The notes beneath the pieces are model-generated. The model did not search any database. It was not told the origin of the DNA and was given only the letters and a program-made list of their open reading frames with translations. DNA of 64,000 bases from Ascaris suum (Eukaryota > Nematoda > Chromadorea > Rhabditida > Ascarididae), in contig CM024178.1 in the NCBI GenBank assembly GCA_013433145.1, positions 4,821,260 to 4,885,259 of the forward strand. Direction: 5' to 3'. Shown one piece after another: positions 25,489 through 35,667 of the stretch (its first letter is position 1; every line of letters begins with the position of its first letter). A program made the translations under genes and the position numbers.

Positions 25489-26003
25489 TTTCATCGTGAA
25501 ACTTTTCCTTTCCGGTCGGATCGGTGCAGTTGCGATGCTGCAATGGCAATTTTTTATGATGCGTGCCTCATTGGCTCAGAGGCAGAGCGTCTGTCTCGTA
25601 AACAGAAGGTCGCTGGTTCGATTCCCTCATGACGCATATCATCGTGAAACTTTTCCTTTCCGGTCGGATCGGTGCAGCTGCGATGCTGCAATGGCAATTT
25701 TTATGATGCGTGCCTCATTGGTTCAGAGCCAGAGCGTCTGTCTCGTAAACTGAAGGCCGTTGGTTCGAATCCAGCATGAGGCACCTGATTGTGATACTTT
25801 TCCTTTCCGGTCGGATCGCTTTAGCTGCGAAGCTGCAATCCTATCTTCATCATGCGTGCCTCATTGGCTCAGAGGCAGAGCGTCTGTCCAGTAAAGAGAA
25901 GGCCACTGGTTCGATTCCAGCATGACGCATATCATCGTGAAACTTTTATTTCCGGTCGGGTCGCTTTAGCTGCGAAGCTGCAATGCCTATTTTTATCATG
26001 CGT

Positions 26004-26075
26004 GCCTCATTGGCTCAGAGGCAGAGCGTCTGTCTTGTAAACAGAAGGTCGCTGGTTCGAACCCAGCATGAGGCA
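26004..26075 (+). tRNA. tRNA-Thr(UGU)
   Basis: Loop CTTGTAA, T loop TTCGAAC. All stems pair. Partner of 17785-17856. Confidence 0.72.
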
Positions 26076-26442
26076 TATCATCGCGAAACTTTTCCTTGCG
26101 GTCGGATCGGTGCAGCTGCGATGCTGCAATGGCAATTTTATGATGCGTGCCTCATTGGCTCAGAGGCAGAGCGTCTGTCTAGTAAACAGAAGGCCGCTGG
26201 TTCGATTATAGTATGAAGCATATCTTCCTGATTGTTTGGCATCACGGTCTGATCCCTGCAGCTTTGCATTTGTTCTCCGCATTTTTTTAACACATGACTC
26301 ATTGGCTCAGAGGCGGAGGGTCTGCCTCGTAAACTGAAGGCCGTTGGTTCGAATCCAGCATGAGGCACTTGATTATGATACTTTTCCACTCCGGTCGGAT
26401 CGGTGCAGCTGCGATGCTGCAATGCCTATTTTTATCATGCGT

Positions 26443-26514
26443 GCCTCATTGGCTCAGAGGCAGAGCGTCTGTCTAGTAAACAGAAGGCCGCTGGTTCGAT
26501 TCCAGCATGAGGCA
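26443..26514 (+). tRNA. tRNA-Thr(AGU)
   Basis: Loop CTAGTAA. All stems pair. Confidence 0.72.
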
Positions 26515-26589
26515 TATCATCGCGAAACTTTTCCTTTCCGGTCGGATCGCTTTAGCTGCGAAGCTGCAATGCCTATTTTCATCATGCGT

Positions 26590-26661
26590 GCCTCATTGGC
26601 TCAGAGGCAGAGCGTCTGTCTAGTAAACAGAAGGCCGCTGGTTCGATTCCAGCATGAGGCA
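26590..26661 (+). tRNA. tRNA-Thr(AGU)
   Basis: Loop CTAGTAA. All stems pair. Its copy A partner at 18372 has T instead of G at position 9. Confidence 0.72.
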
Positions 26662-27174
26662 CTTGATTGTGATACTTTTCCTTTCCGGTCGGATTGGTTT
26701 AGCTGCGAAGCTGCAATGATTATTTTTATCATGCGTGCCTCATTGGCTCAGAGGCTGAGCGTCTGTCTTGTAAACAGAAGGCCGCTGGTTCGATTATAGG
26801 ATTTGGCATATCTTTCTGATTGTTTGGCATCACAGTCTGATCCCTGCAGCTTTGCATTTGCTCTCCGCATTTTTTTTATACACGACTCATTGGTTCAGAG
26901 CCAGCGCGTCTGTCTCGTAAACAGAAGGCCTTTGGTTCGAATCCAGCATGAGGCACCTGATTGTGATACTTTTCCTTTCCGTCGGATCGCTTTAGCTGCG
27001 AAGCTGCAATGCCTATTTTCATCATGCGTGCCTCATTGGCTCAGAGGCAGAGCGTCTGTCCAGTAAAGAGAAGGCCGCTGGTTCGATTCCAGCATGACGC
27101 ATATCATCGTGAAACTTTTATTTCCGTCGGATCGCTTTAGCTGCGAAGCTGCAATGCCTATTTTTATCATGCGT

Positions 27175-27246
27175 GCCTCATTGGCTCAGAGGCAGAGCGT
27201 CTGTCTTGTAAACAGAAGGTCGCTGGTTCGAACCCAGCATGAGGCA
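27175..27246 (+). tRNA. tRNA-Thr(UGU)
   Basis: Loop CTTGTAA, T loop TTCGAAC. All stems pair. Confidence 0.72.
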
Positions 27247-27614
27247 TATCATCGCGAAACTTTTCCTTCCGGTCTGATCGGTGCAGCTGCGATGCTGCAA
27301 TGGCAATTTTTATGATGCGTGCCTCATTGGCTCAGAGGCACAGCGTCTGTCTCGTAAGCAGAAGGCCTCTGGTTCGATTCCAGCATGAGGCATGTGTTTC
27401 TGATTTTTTGGTATCACAGTCTGATCCCTGCAGCTTTGCATTTGCTCTCCGCATTTTTTTAATACACGACTCATTGGCTCAGAGGCAGAGCGTCTGTCTA
27501 GTAAACAGAAGGCCGTTGGTTCGAATCCAGCATGAGGCACTTGATTATGATACTTTTCCACTCCGGTCGGATCGGTGCAGCTGCGATGCTGCAATGCCTA
27601 TTTTTGTCATGCGT

Positions 27615-27686
27615 GCCTCATTGGCTCAGAGGCAGAGCGTCTGTCTAGTAAACAGAAGGCCGCTGGTTCGATTCCAGCATGAGGCA
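27615..27686 (+). tRNA. tRNA-Thr(AGU)
   Basis: Loop CTAGTAA. All stems pair. Confidence 0.72.
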
Positions 27687-27761
27687 TATCATCGCGAAAC
27701 TTTTCCTTTCCGGTCGGATCGCTTTAGCTGCGAAGCTGCAATCCCTATTTTCATCATGCGT

Positions 27762-27833
27762 GCCTCATTGGCTCAGAGGCAGAGCGTCTGTCTAGTAAAC
27801 AGAAGGCCGCTGGTTCGATTCCAGCATGAGGCA
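27762..27833 (+). tRNA. tRNA-Thr(AGU)
   Basis: Loop CTAGTAA. All stems pair. Confidence 0.72.
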
Positions 27834-28347
27834 TATCATCGTGAAACTTTTCCCTTCCGTTCGGATCGGTGCAGCTGCGAAGCTGCAATGGCAATTTTTA
27901 TGATGCGTGCCTCATTGGCTCAGAGGCAGAGCGTCTGTCTAGTAAACAGAAGGCCGCTGGTTCGATTATAGTATTTGGCATATCTTTCTGATTGTTTGGC
28001 ATCACAGTCTGATCCCTGCAGCTTTGCATTTGCTCTCCGCATTTTTTTTATACACGACTCATTGGTTCAGAGCCAGAGCGTCTGTCTCGTAAACTGAAGG
28101 CCTTTGGTTCGAATCCAGCATGAGGCACCTGATTGTGATACTTTTCCTTTCCGGTCGGATCGCTTTAGCTGCGAAGCTGCAATGCCTATTTTCATCATGC
28201 GTGCCTCATTGGCTCAGAGGCAGAGCGTCTGTCCAGTAAAGAGAAGGCCGCTGGTTCGATTCCAGCATGAGGCATATCATCGTGAAACTTTTATTTCCGT
28301 CGGATCGCTTTAGCTGCGAAGCTGCAATGCCTATTTTTATCATGCGT

Positions 28348-28419
28348 GCCTCATTGGCTCAGAGGCAGAGCGTCTGTCTCGTAAGCAGAAGGCCGCTGGT
28401 TCGATTCCAGCATGAGGCA
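28348..28419 (+). tRNA. tRNA-Thr(CGU), U31:G39 wobble
   Basis: Loop CTCGTAA with stem TCTGT/GCAGA, so the closing pair is a wobble. All else pairs. Confidence 0.6.
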
Positions 28420-28641
28420 TGTGTTTCTGATTTTTTGGTATCACAGTCTGATCCCTGCAGCTTTGCATTTGCTCTCCGCATTTTTTTAATACACGACTCA
28501 TTGGCTCAGAGGCAGAGCGTCTGTCTAGTAAACAGAAGGCCGTTGGTTCGAATCCAGCATGAGGCACTTGATTATGATACTTTTCCACTCCGGTCGGATC
28601 GGTGCAGCTGCGATGCTGCAATGCCTATTTTTGTCATGCGT

Positions 28642-28713
28642 GCCTCATTGGCTCAGAGGCAGAGCGTCTGTCTAGTAAACAGAAGGCCGCTGGTTCGATT
28701 CCAGCATGAGGCA
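28642..28713 (+). tRNA. tRNA-Thr(AGU)
   Basis: Loop CTAGTAA. All stems pair. Seven units after 27615 in the duplication. Confidence 0.72.
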
Positions 28714-28727
28714 TATCATCGCGAAAC

Positions 28728-28731
28728 TTTT
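28728..28731 (+). terminator. Likely Pol III terminator, representative copy
   Basis: A TTTT run lies 15 nt after the tRNA half that ends at 28713. The same ACTTTTCC motif follows most intact units. A longer run (ATTTTT) about 55-60 nt further on, just before the next unit, could act as a backup. Pol III stops at runs of four or more T on the non-template strand. Use here is inferred. Confidence 0.5.
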
Positions 28732-28788
28732 CCTTTCCGGTCGGATCGCTTTAGCTGCGAAGCTGCAATGCCTATTTTCATCATGCGT

Positions 28789-28860
28789 GCCTCATTGGCT
28801 CAGAGGCAGAGCGTCTGTCTAGTAAACAGAAGGCCGCTGGTTCGAATCCAGCATGAGGCA
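28789..28860 (+). tRNA. tRNA-Thr(AGU)
   Basis: Loop CTAGTAA, T loop TTCGAAT (other AGU copies have TTCGATT). All stems pair. Confidence 0.72.
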
Positions 28861-29081
28861 CTTGATTATGATACTTTTCCACTCCGTCGGATCGGTGCAG
28901 CTGCGATGCTGCAATGGGAACTTTTATGATGCGTGCCTCATTGGCTCAGAGGCAGGGCGTCTGTCTCGTAAACTGAAGGCCTTTGGTTCGATTCCAGCAT
29001 GAGGCATATCATCGTGAAACTTTTCCTTTCCGGTCGGATCGGTGCAGCTGCGATGCTGCAATGGCAACTTTTATGATGCGT

Positions 29082-29153
29082 GCCTCATTGGCTCAGAGGC
29101 AGAGCGTCTGTCTCGTAAACAGAAGGCCGCTGGTTCGATTCCAGCATGAGGCA
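29082..29153 (+). tRNA. tRNA-Thr(CGU)
   Basis: Loop CTCGTAA with ACAGA. All stems pair. One of the few clean CGU copies in the right half. Confidence 0.72.
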
Positions 29154-29574
29154 TATGTTTCTGATTTTTTTTCATCACAGTCTGATCCCTGCAGCTTTGC
29201 ATTTGCTCTCCGCATTTTTTATATACACGACTCGTTCGCTCAGAGGCAGAGCGTCTGTCTCGTAAACTGAAGGCCGTTGGTTCGAATCCAGCATGACGCA
29301 CTTGATTGTGATACTTTTCCTTTCCTTTCGGATCGGTGCAGCTGCGATGCTGCAATGGCAATTTTTATGATGCGTGCCTCATTTTCTCAGAGCCAGAGCG
29401 TCTGTCTCGTAAACAGAAGGCCGCTGGTTCGATTCCAGCATGAGGCATATGTTTCTGATTGTTTGGGATCACAGTCTGATCCCTGCAGCTTTGCGTTTGC
29501 TATCCGCATTTTTTTTATACACGACTCATTGGCTCAGAGGCAGAGCGTCTGTCTAGTAAACAGAAGGCCTCTGG

Positions 29575-30160
29575 TTCGATTCCAGCATGAGGCATATCAT
29601 CGTGAAACTTTTCCTTTCCGGTCGGATCGGTGCAGCTGCGAAGCTGCAATGCCTATTTTTATCATGCGTGCCTCATTGGCTCAGATTCAGAGCGTCTGTC
29701 TAGTATACAGAAGGTCGCTGGTTCGATTCCAGCATGACGCATATCATCGCGAAACTTTTCCTTTCCGGTCGGATCGGTGCAGCTGCGATGCTGCAATGGC
29801 AACTTTTATGATGCGTGCCTCATTGGCTCAGAGGCAGGGCGTCTGTCTCGTAAACAGAAGGCCTTTGGTTCGATTCCAGCATGAGGCATATCATCGTGAA
29901 ACTTTTCCTTTCCGGTCGGATCGGTGCAGCTGCGAAGCTGCAATGCCTATTTTTATCATGCGTGCCTCATTGGCTCAGAGGCAGAGCGTCTGTCTAGTAT
30001 ACAGAAGGTCGCTGGTTCGATTCCAGCATGACGCATATCATCGCGAAACTTTTCCTTTCCGGTCGGATCGGTGCAGCTGCGATGCTGCAATGGCAACTTT
30101 TATGATGCGTGCCTCGTTGGCTCAGAGGCAGGGCGTCTGTCTCGTAAACTGAAGGCCTTT
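29575..30160 (+). repeat. Two-unit tandem duplication
   Basis: A pair of units is repeated with an offset of 294 bp. One has the loop variant CTAGTAT (29701 and 29995). The other has the D-arm variant GGCAGGGC. The second copy differs by only a few bases, so the duplication is recent. Confidence 0.75.
29632..29647 (+). other. Spacer hairpin, representative copy
   Basis: GCAGCTGCGAAGCTGC is a perfect 6-bp stem closed by a GCGA (GNRA-type) tetraloop. Versions sit in nearly every non-C spacer, some with a shorter stem (AGCT-GCGA-AGCT at 28753-28764) and some with GCGATGCTGC. It lies after the first T run and before the next tRNA. Confidence 0.6.
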
Positions 30161-30257
30161 GGTTCGATTCCAGCATGAGGCATATCATCGTGAAACTTTT
30201 CGTTTCCGGTCGGATCGCTTTAGCTGCGAAGCTGCAACGGCAATTTTCATCATGCGT

Positions 30258-30329
30258 GCCTCATTGGCTCAGAGGCAGAGCGTCTGTCTCGTAAACAGAA
30301 GGCCGCTGGTTCGATTCCAGCATGAGGCA
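30258..30329 (+). tRNA. tRNA-Thr(CGU)
   Basis: Loop CTCGTAA. All stems pair. Last fully intact unit before the edge. Confidence 0.72.
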
Positions 30330-30640
30330 TTTGATTGGTATGCTTTTTCCTTCCGGTCGGGTCGCTGCAGCTGCGAAGCTCCAATGCCTATTTTTATTAA
30401 AAATGCCTCATTGGCTCAGAGGCAGAGCGTCTGTCTCGTAAACTGAAGGCCGTTGGTTCGATTATAGCATGAGCGATTTGATTGTGATACTTTTCCTTTC
30501 CTGTCGGATCGCTGTAGCTGCGAAGCTGCAATGCCTATTTTTATCATGCGTGCCTCATTGGCTCAGAGGCAGAGCGTCTGTCTAGTAAACAGAAGGGCTC
30601 TAGTTCGATTCCAGCATGAGGCAAATGATTGTGAAACTTT

Positions 30641-32290
30641 CGTTTACAACCGTATCGCCGCAGCTGTGAAGGTGCTATGCATGTTTTTATTATGCTTGCC
30701 TCAATGGCTCAGAGGCAGACGTCTGTCTTGTAAACAAAAGGCCGCTGGTTCTCTTCCAGCGTGAAGGACATGAGAGTGAAACTTTCGTTTACAGTCGGAT
30801 CGCCGCAGTTGTGAACTCGCTATATCTAACTTTGTTAAATATGCCTCATTGGCTCGGAGTCAGAGCGTCCGTCTTGTGAAGAAAAGACCCCGGTTCGATA
30901 TCGTAGTGAGGGATGTGATTGTGATGGTTTAACTTTACAGTCGGATCCTTGGGGCCGTGATGTTGCTGTGCGCATTTTTATTGCCGATGCCTGTTGGTTT
31001 AGAGGTAGAGCCTCTGTCATCTAAACAGAAGGCCAGTCTTTCGATTCCGGCATGTGGGATATGATTGTGATGTATTGGGTTACAGGCGTATTGATGTAGC
31101 TGTGAAATTGCTCTGCTTGTTTTTACTACAGGTGTCTGATTGGCCGAGAAGAAGAGCGTCCGTCCACTAAACATAAACTGTCTGATCCGATTGTTGCATG
31201 GTGTATGTGGTCGACCTCGCTTTCGGACGCGTTGTTCTTTGTGGAATTTTCTGCGTTTTAGCTTCACTTTAGTGCGCTTGCATTATTAACCCGAACCAGA
31301 ACGTCTGTCTCACGTGAATGAAGCCCCTGGTTGGCTTCCCTCGTGATTCTCTGATTCTTATTGTTTTAAAAGACTTTCGCTTTGTGGGATTTTGACAACA
31401 TCAAGCCTCATAATAATAATCCTAGCTGATGGGCTCTTTCGGCAGAGCGTCTATGTAGTGAACAGAATGCCGCTCATTGGATTCCCTCATATTTCACTTT
31501 CTTCACATTGTTGTCCAACACGTTCGGATTGCTCTGTTCTCGTGCTCCCTCTAAATTTCTTAAATGAATCTGTCTCATTGTGTGCTTGGTGTACTGCTTG
31601 TCTTTTCAAACAGAATGCCCTTGTTCGGTTCCGGCACGTGTATCTGCTTCACATTGGTTCCCAGCACCGTTAGCATGTTCTCGCTTTTTGAACCCTGTGC
31701 TTGCTTAAGTGCGTCTGGCTCTTTGTCTCAGAGGCACAGCTTGTACCTGGTGAGCAGAAATCCGTTGATTGCATTCAAGCATAGATCTCCATGTGGCCCC
31801 TTTTTAACACGATTTGAATAACTTTAATTTTCGAAGCCTTTTTTGTTCACTTTATCCCTCTTTATCTCAGAAACTGCGCGTGTTTATCGTGAAAATTTTT
31901 TTTTCGATTTGATTTTGTTTCGTTAGATGGTTTGACTTGCTTTGCAATCTTTTTCTGGAGACGTTATTTTTGCGATGAGAATTCGTTTTCATTTGCGCGG
32001 CTTTTCCTTCGTTTTTTTCGAATATTGCTGGAATTATCCAAAGTTGAAAACGTTTTATTCTTTTTCATGGTCACCAAGTTTTGATTCAAAGCGCCTGTTT
32101 TGTAAATATACGGCCTCTTGTTCTATTCCAACATTGGAAAGAATTGGTTCGTCCTGTGTTCAACGTAGGTTGATTGGCCTCGACTTCGGAAGCCTTTTGC
32201 TTGTTTTATGCGGTGCCTTGTCGGCTCAGAAATAGAGCATATGCCCAGTACACAGAATGCTTTTTTTGGATTCCACTGTGATCACTTTCG
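30641..32290 (+). repeat. Decayed right edge of the tRNA-Thr array
   Basis: The same period continues but the units lose identity step by step. Recognisable tRNA halves start near 30690, 30838, 30985, 31131, 31283, 31426, 31570, 31712 and 31860, then near 32060 and 32207. The first still pairs well. By 31.3 kb only fragments such as the GTCTGTCT anticodon arm or a TTCGGTTCC T arm remain. At 32207 a GGCTCAGAAATAGAGC D arm is still visible. None of these units looks functional. The array ends without a terminal repeat or a mobile-element junction. Confidence 0.8.
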
Positions 32291-35200
32291 TATAGCCCTG
32301 TCTATGCTAGTATACAGCGGACCAACCATTTAGTTTTCGGCTGGACAGTCCTCTCATGTGCTGTTACAGACCATGAAGATGCAACTGATCGACTTCTTAC
32401 CTTAGGTCAGCGTTGTTTTGGACGGCAGGACGTCCTCTATCTGACCTCTTATATGCAGTGACCCTATTGCTCGAAAAAGGCTTCTTCGACATTCTCCTTT
32501 CCGAAGAAAATATAGCATCTCTTGAACTGCGATCCAAAGTGCCTTTTGGTGTACTCCAACGCAACAAATACTTATATAGATAACTTCAAGATCACAATCT
32601 GCACTGTTTCCAGCCTTACAAACAGCGCATAGCAGGGTCGTTATGTTTCGCAACGGTTTTCCAACTTTAAGTGTTGGTGGTCAGAATGAAGATGATACTT
32701 GTGAAGTAAGAGGGTCGGAAGAGCGCGCTGCCCTCTCTTCTTCCGTCGAATAACAGGTGCTGTTTTTAGAATTAGCGAACCGCACCGATGCCACTCGTCT
32801 TCTTCCACTTCATTTTAAACATTCTTTTAATCAGCGAAAGCAAAAAGCTTCATTTTTATTTGGCTTTTGTTCACAATCCTTCATTTTTTTCACAAGGCAT
32901 CATCGTATCAGTGATTTATTTGCCGTTTGAGAAAAAGTGCTATCGGATGATGTTTCTCGATTTCGTTGCGTCGCTCTGGGGGTCTTGAAATGTCGAGGAA
33001 GGAGCGTGTCTCTTTTTGCAATTGAACCAGCGCCCTTCTGTTTGCGAAAAGGGCTCTATGCTTCCAAGATAATAATGTTGAAGGCCAGGAAACTCGCAGG
33101 TTTCATGATCGAAATCGCTGCTCAATGTGGACAGTGAACAGAACGAGCGTCCCCATGTTATAGTCAAACGAACATCGGTTGTTTTATCTAAAATGCAGGC
33201 ACTTTGCACATGAGCCAACCTGAGCACTTCAACAAAATTCGCAGCTCTCAGTAAGCGCTTCGATTCCCTATTGCCAAGGAAATGAAGGTGCCTAGTGCTT
33301 TGACTGAACCAGTGCATTTCTGTACAGTATGTTACCTCTCTCCCTTGCATCCGAGTGGTGAGGTCAGTTGAATAAAACTTTTCTCCTCTTTAAATGCGAT
33401 CGCTGCTGCAGCTTTTAGATATGATAGAAACGAGTGTGCCTCGAACAATCGGAACAGTGATTCGTTGTCGAAATAGACATTAATATTGCTTCATACAGGT
33501 GTGGAAACGTGAGGGTAACCCATGGTAAACTGAGCCAGGGACCGCCTGTTTGATAAAAATAGGCTTCTTCACGTAGCTAAGGAACGACAGCAGGACGAAG
33601 CTTGTAACGCTTAATATAGCGGTTACTATTGCATTGCTGAAGCATGCAGGTAATCGGGTTGCGTCGTAATGAAATCGTACAGGTAACCTCTGGTTAATAA
33701 GAGATGAGCTCTATTTCTAAAAAAGGAACTGTGCGTTACCAAAACTATCGCTACTAACATCGCTGTCACTGCTGTCTTTCTGATTTGTGTGGTGAGCAAT
33801 GATGCCGCACCCCTGATTATCGAGGTGAGTGCCGCATCCCTGAGCTGTGGATCAGTGTGCGACAAAGATCTTGTCACTCTCGGTTTCGCAATCACTGCTG
33901 CGATGTTGAGGTGTGGAGGAAACGAAGGTCCTTCGTGCTGGAATCGCCTGCCTGCTTTTGACATCGCGATGCATGAAGCTACAATGAAATGAGGTCTCCC
34001 TGCTTACGGGCTGGGCACTATGCCTATGAGGCAAGGAAGCCTTGGGATTGAAAATTGGTGTTCTTATGAATTTGCACTTACAACTGTGTTGATGAGATAT
34101 GGAGAAACGAACGATGTCTTGTGCTGGAAGCGATTTGCGTCTGAGTCAATGAAGCGTGTTTGTAGCATCGTGAGTGCCCCTGTTCATCCAAAATGCTGAT
34201 CCTATTCACCAGGTCAACCCGGTAGCTCATAACATAGACGCTCTAAGCTTGAGTCAACAGCTTGTCTGGAGTATGCTCTGTTACCTCACAAATAACTCAC
34301 TATGCCCATAACGTCGATAGCGGACTTTATCTGGTCGTGGAAGAATGCTGGTTCAGGAAAACCCAAGTGGCCATCGTGAAAAGAAATGGTGCTACTGGAA
34401 CAGATTATTAAAATCTGAAAACAAATATATCTGGCAGGCCGAATATGCTCGCCCTCTGCGTTTGCCTTTACCATGCTCAATAAAAGAGTTAAAATCCTCA
34501 GCTTCTCCTATCGCAATACACAGATATTGAATCTGGAAGTCAAATTTTATTGGTTGAAGTGGAAAAATTTGGTAAATACAGGTCGTTATGAGTGCACCTT
34601 TGAGAGTCAACCAATAAAAGTTATGATTACACTCGTAAGCACCTCTGGAGGTGATGGTTTTTCGACAAACGCTACAGTATCCGTGATATATCATCTAAAT
34701 GGAAATGTTTAGTGTTTAAGACAATATCCGACTAAACTGCAATCAAATATCCATTAAAGTACAAGCGGTGGTCAGTGATGAATATCAGAAAAGAATTCGA
34801 CAGATTCCGTAAGCATCGAATGGGCTGGGGAAATTTGGCAGCCTCTGAAATCATGACGAAATTGGCGATAATGGAGCGTCATGCACTGTCTGTCGAGGAA
34901 AAATTTTAGTGGCATCTGAACGGAATGTCCTACAAAACAACTGTTCAAGACACCTTTTCCTTTACACGCCTGCTGCATCAAAAGGATTGCTAATTATTCT
35001 ATCTAAGTACTTAACGCCTTATAGATAAGTTACTTATTCAGTTGTTTACTTAAAGCCACGTAAGCGGAGTCATTATATACAGAGTACCCATGATCGCTGA
35101 GGATATCAAGTTGGAAGGTGGTTGTGTGGAGACAACCCACCAACGGAAAGTTCGGCTGGAGGTGAAACTTCTGTTCGATTTTCGGCGATTGCTGGGAAAG

Positions 35201-35667
35201 AACTGAAATATCTTTCCTGCTAACTAATTAGGATGGAGAATAGAATTTCAGTGATCGTACCCCATCAGACAGGCGTCAGCTATGATGTGCGCTTCGTGCA
35301 ACCTTTGTAAATGAGCCTATCAGATTCAACTGCATAAGTTTTAAAAAAAACATTGGGACGCAGTGCCTGCTTTAAAACCTAAAAATATCCAAAATCCAAG
35401 CAAAATTTAACGTACCCATGTTCTAATAAACGGGCCCCGGGCATATCTAGCTGTCTTCGTAAAATTAATGAAAAAATGCATTGGAGATAAAAAGATACTA
35501 CTAGCTGCTTCAGATTAAGGCCAATCCAGCAAGTCTTTCGCTCAATGTCAATCAAGGAATTTGATAAAATTCCTCTCTTTCTCCACTCACACGTTTATGT
35601 ATGTGTTACTTCATGCAACCTCATGCCTTTGTTTCGGAAGAATAATGAAGCTATTTATTTCAGATAA
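32291..35667. other. Gene-poor stretch right of the array
   Basis: Open frames up to 136 codons exist on both strands (for example minus 33350-32940 and 33964-33626), but none has splice sites or a recognisable domain. The 136-codon one runs across a tRNA relic. An imperfect hairpin (GGTGGTTGT with ACAACCCACC) lies at about 35117-35141. Confidence 0.4.
33015..33066 (-). pseudogene. tRNA-Thr relic in inverted orientation
   Basis: The minus strand reads AAACAGAAGG then GCGCTGGTTCAATT, matching the anticodon 3' side, variable loop and T arm of the array unit with about two differences in 24. A TAGAGC piece of the D arm precedes it. The acceptor is lost. Confidence 0.55.

Larger units (their letters stand above)
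20061..28250 (+). repeat. Higher-order repeat copy B (about 8.2 kb)
   Basis: This is the right-hand partner of the 11.4-20.06 kb block, about 56 units. Diagnostic variants keep their order: GGT-anticodon unit, AGA-anticodon units, GAACCCAGC T-arm units, and CAGTAAAGAGA units. Sequence beyond about 28.25 kb no longer follows the left copy. Confidence 0.75.
27320..28880 (+). repeat. Seven-unit tandem duplication
   Basis: Units from about 27320 to 27850 recur at about 28350 to 28880, offset 1027 bp (7 units of 146.7 bp). Both carry the GTAAGCAG anticodon-arm variant, the TTTTTTGGTATCAC spacer variant, the CACTTGATTATGATAC spacer and the TTTTTGTCATGC upstream variant, in that order. Confidence 0.75.
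1..30640 (+). repeat. Tandem array of tRNA-Thr-derived units, about 210 copies
   Basis: The unit is 145-147 bp (starts at 28203, 28348, 28495, 28642, 28789 and 28935 give steps of 145-147). Each has a 72-nt tRNA-like half and a spacer of about 75 bp. The tRNA half has a 7-bp acceptor (GCCTCAT with ATGAGGC), a 4-bp D stem, a 7-nt D loop with GG, anticodon stem TCTGT/ACAGA, a 5-nt variable loop, T stem GCTGG/CCAGC, T loop TTCGATT or TTCGAAT, and A73. The A box reads TGGCTCAGAGG and the B box GGTTCGATTCC. All units point the same way. The window begins inside a unit, so the array runs further left. Copy number is length divided by period. It is unlike a dispersed SINE family because the copies are head to tail with no poly(A) tails or target duplications. 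Confidence 0.93.

Noticed and set aside
29277..30152. 291-codon open frame with 49-residue repeats, and similar frames across the array
   Set aside because: Every such frame follows the 147-bp tRNA unit, occurs on both strands, and moves between frames wherever an indel occurs. The tRNA structure explains the bases fully.
1..30640. CRISPR array or minisatellite
   Set aside because: Repeat and spacer are both conserved and the repeat is a complete tRNA cloverleaf. Spacers are not unique.
1..30640. Dispersed tRNA-derived SINE insertions
   Set aside because: No poly(A) tails, no target-site duplications, constant head-to-tail period and shared higher-order blocks show tandem amplification.
32940..33350. 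136-codon minus frame
   Set aside because: It crosses the inverted tRNA relic and has no splice or poly(A) support or domain.
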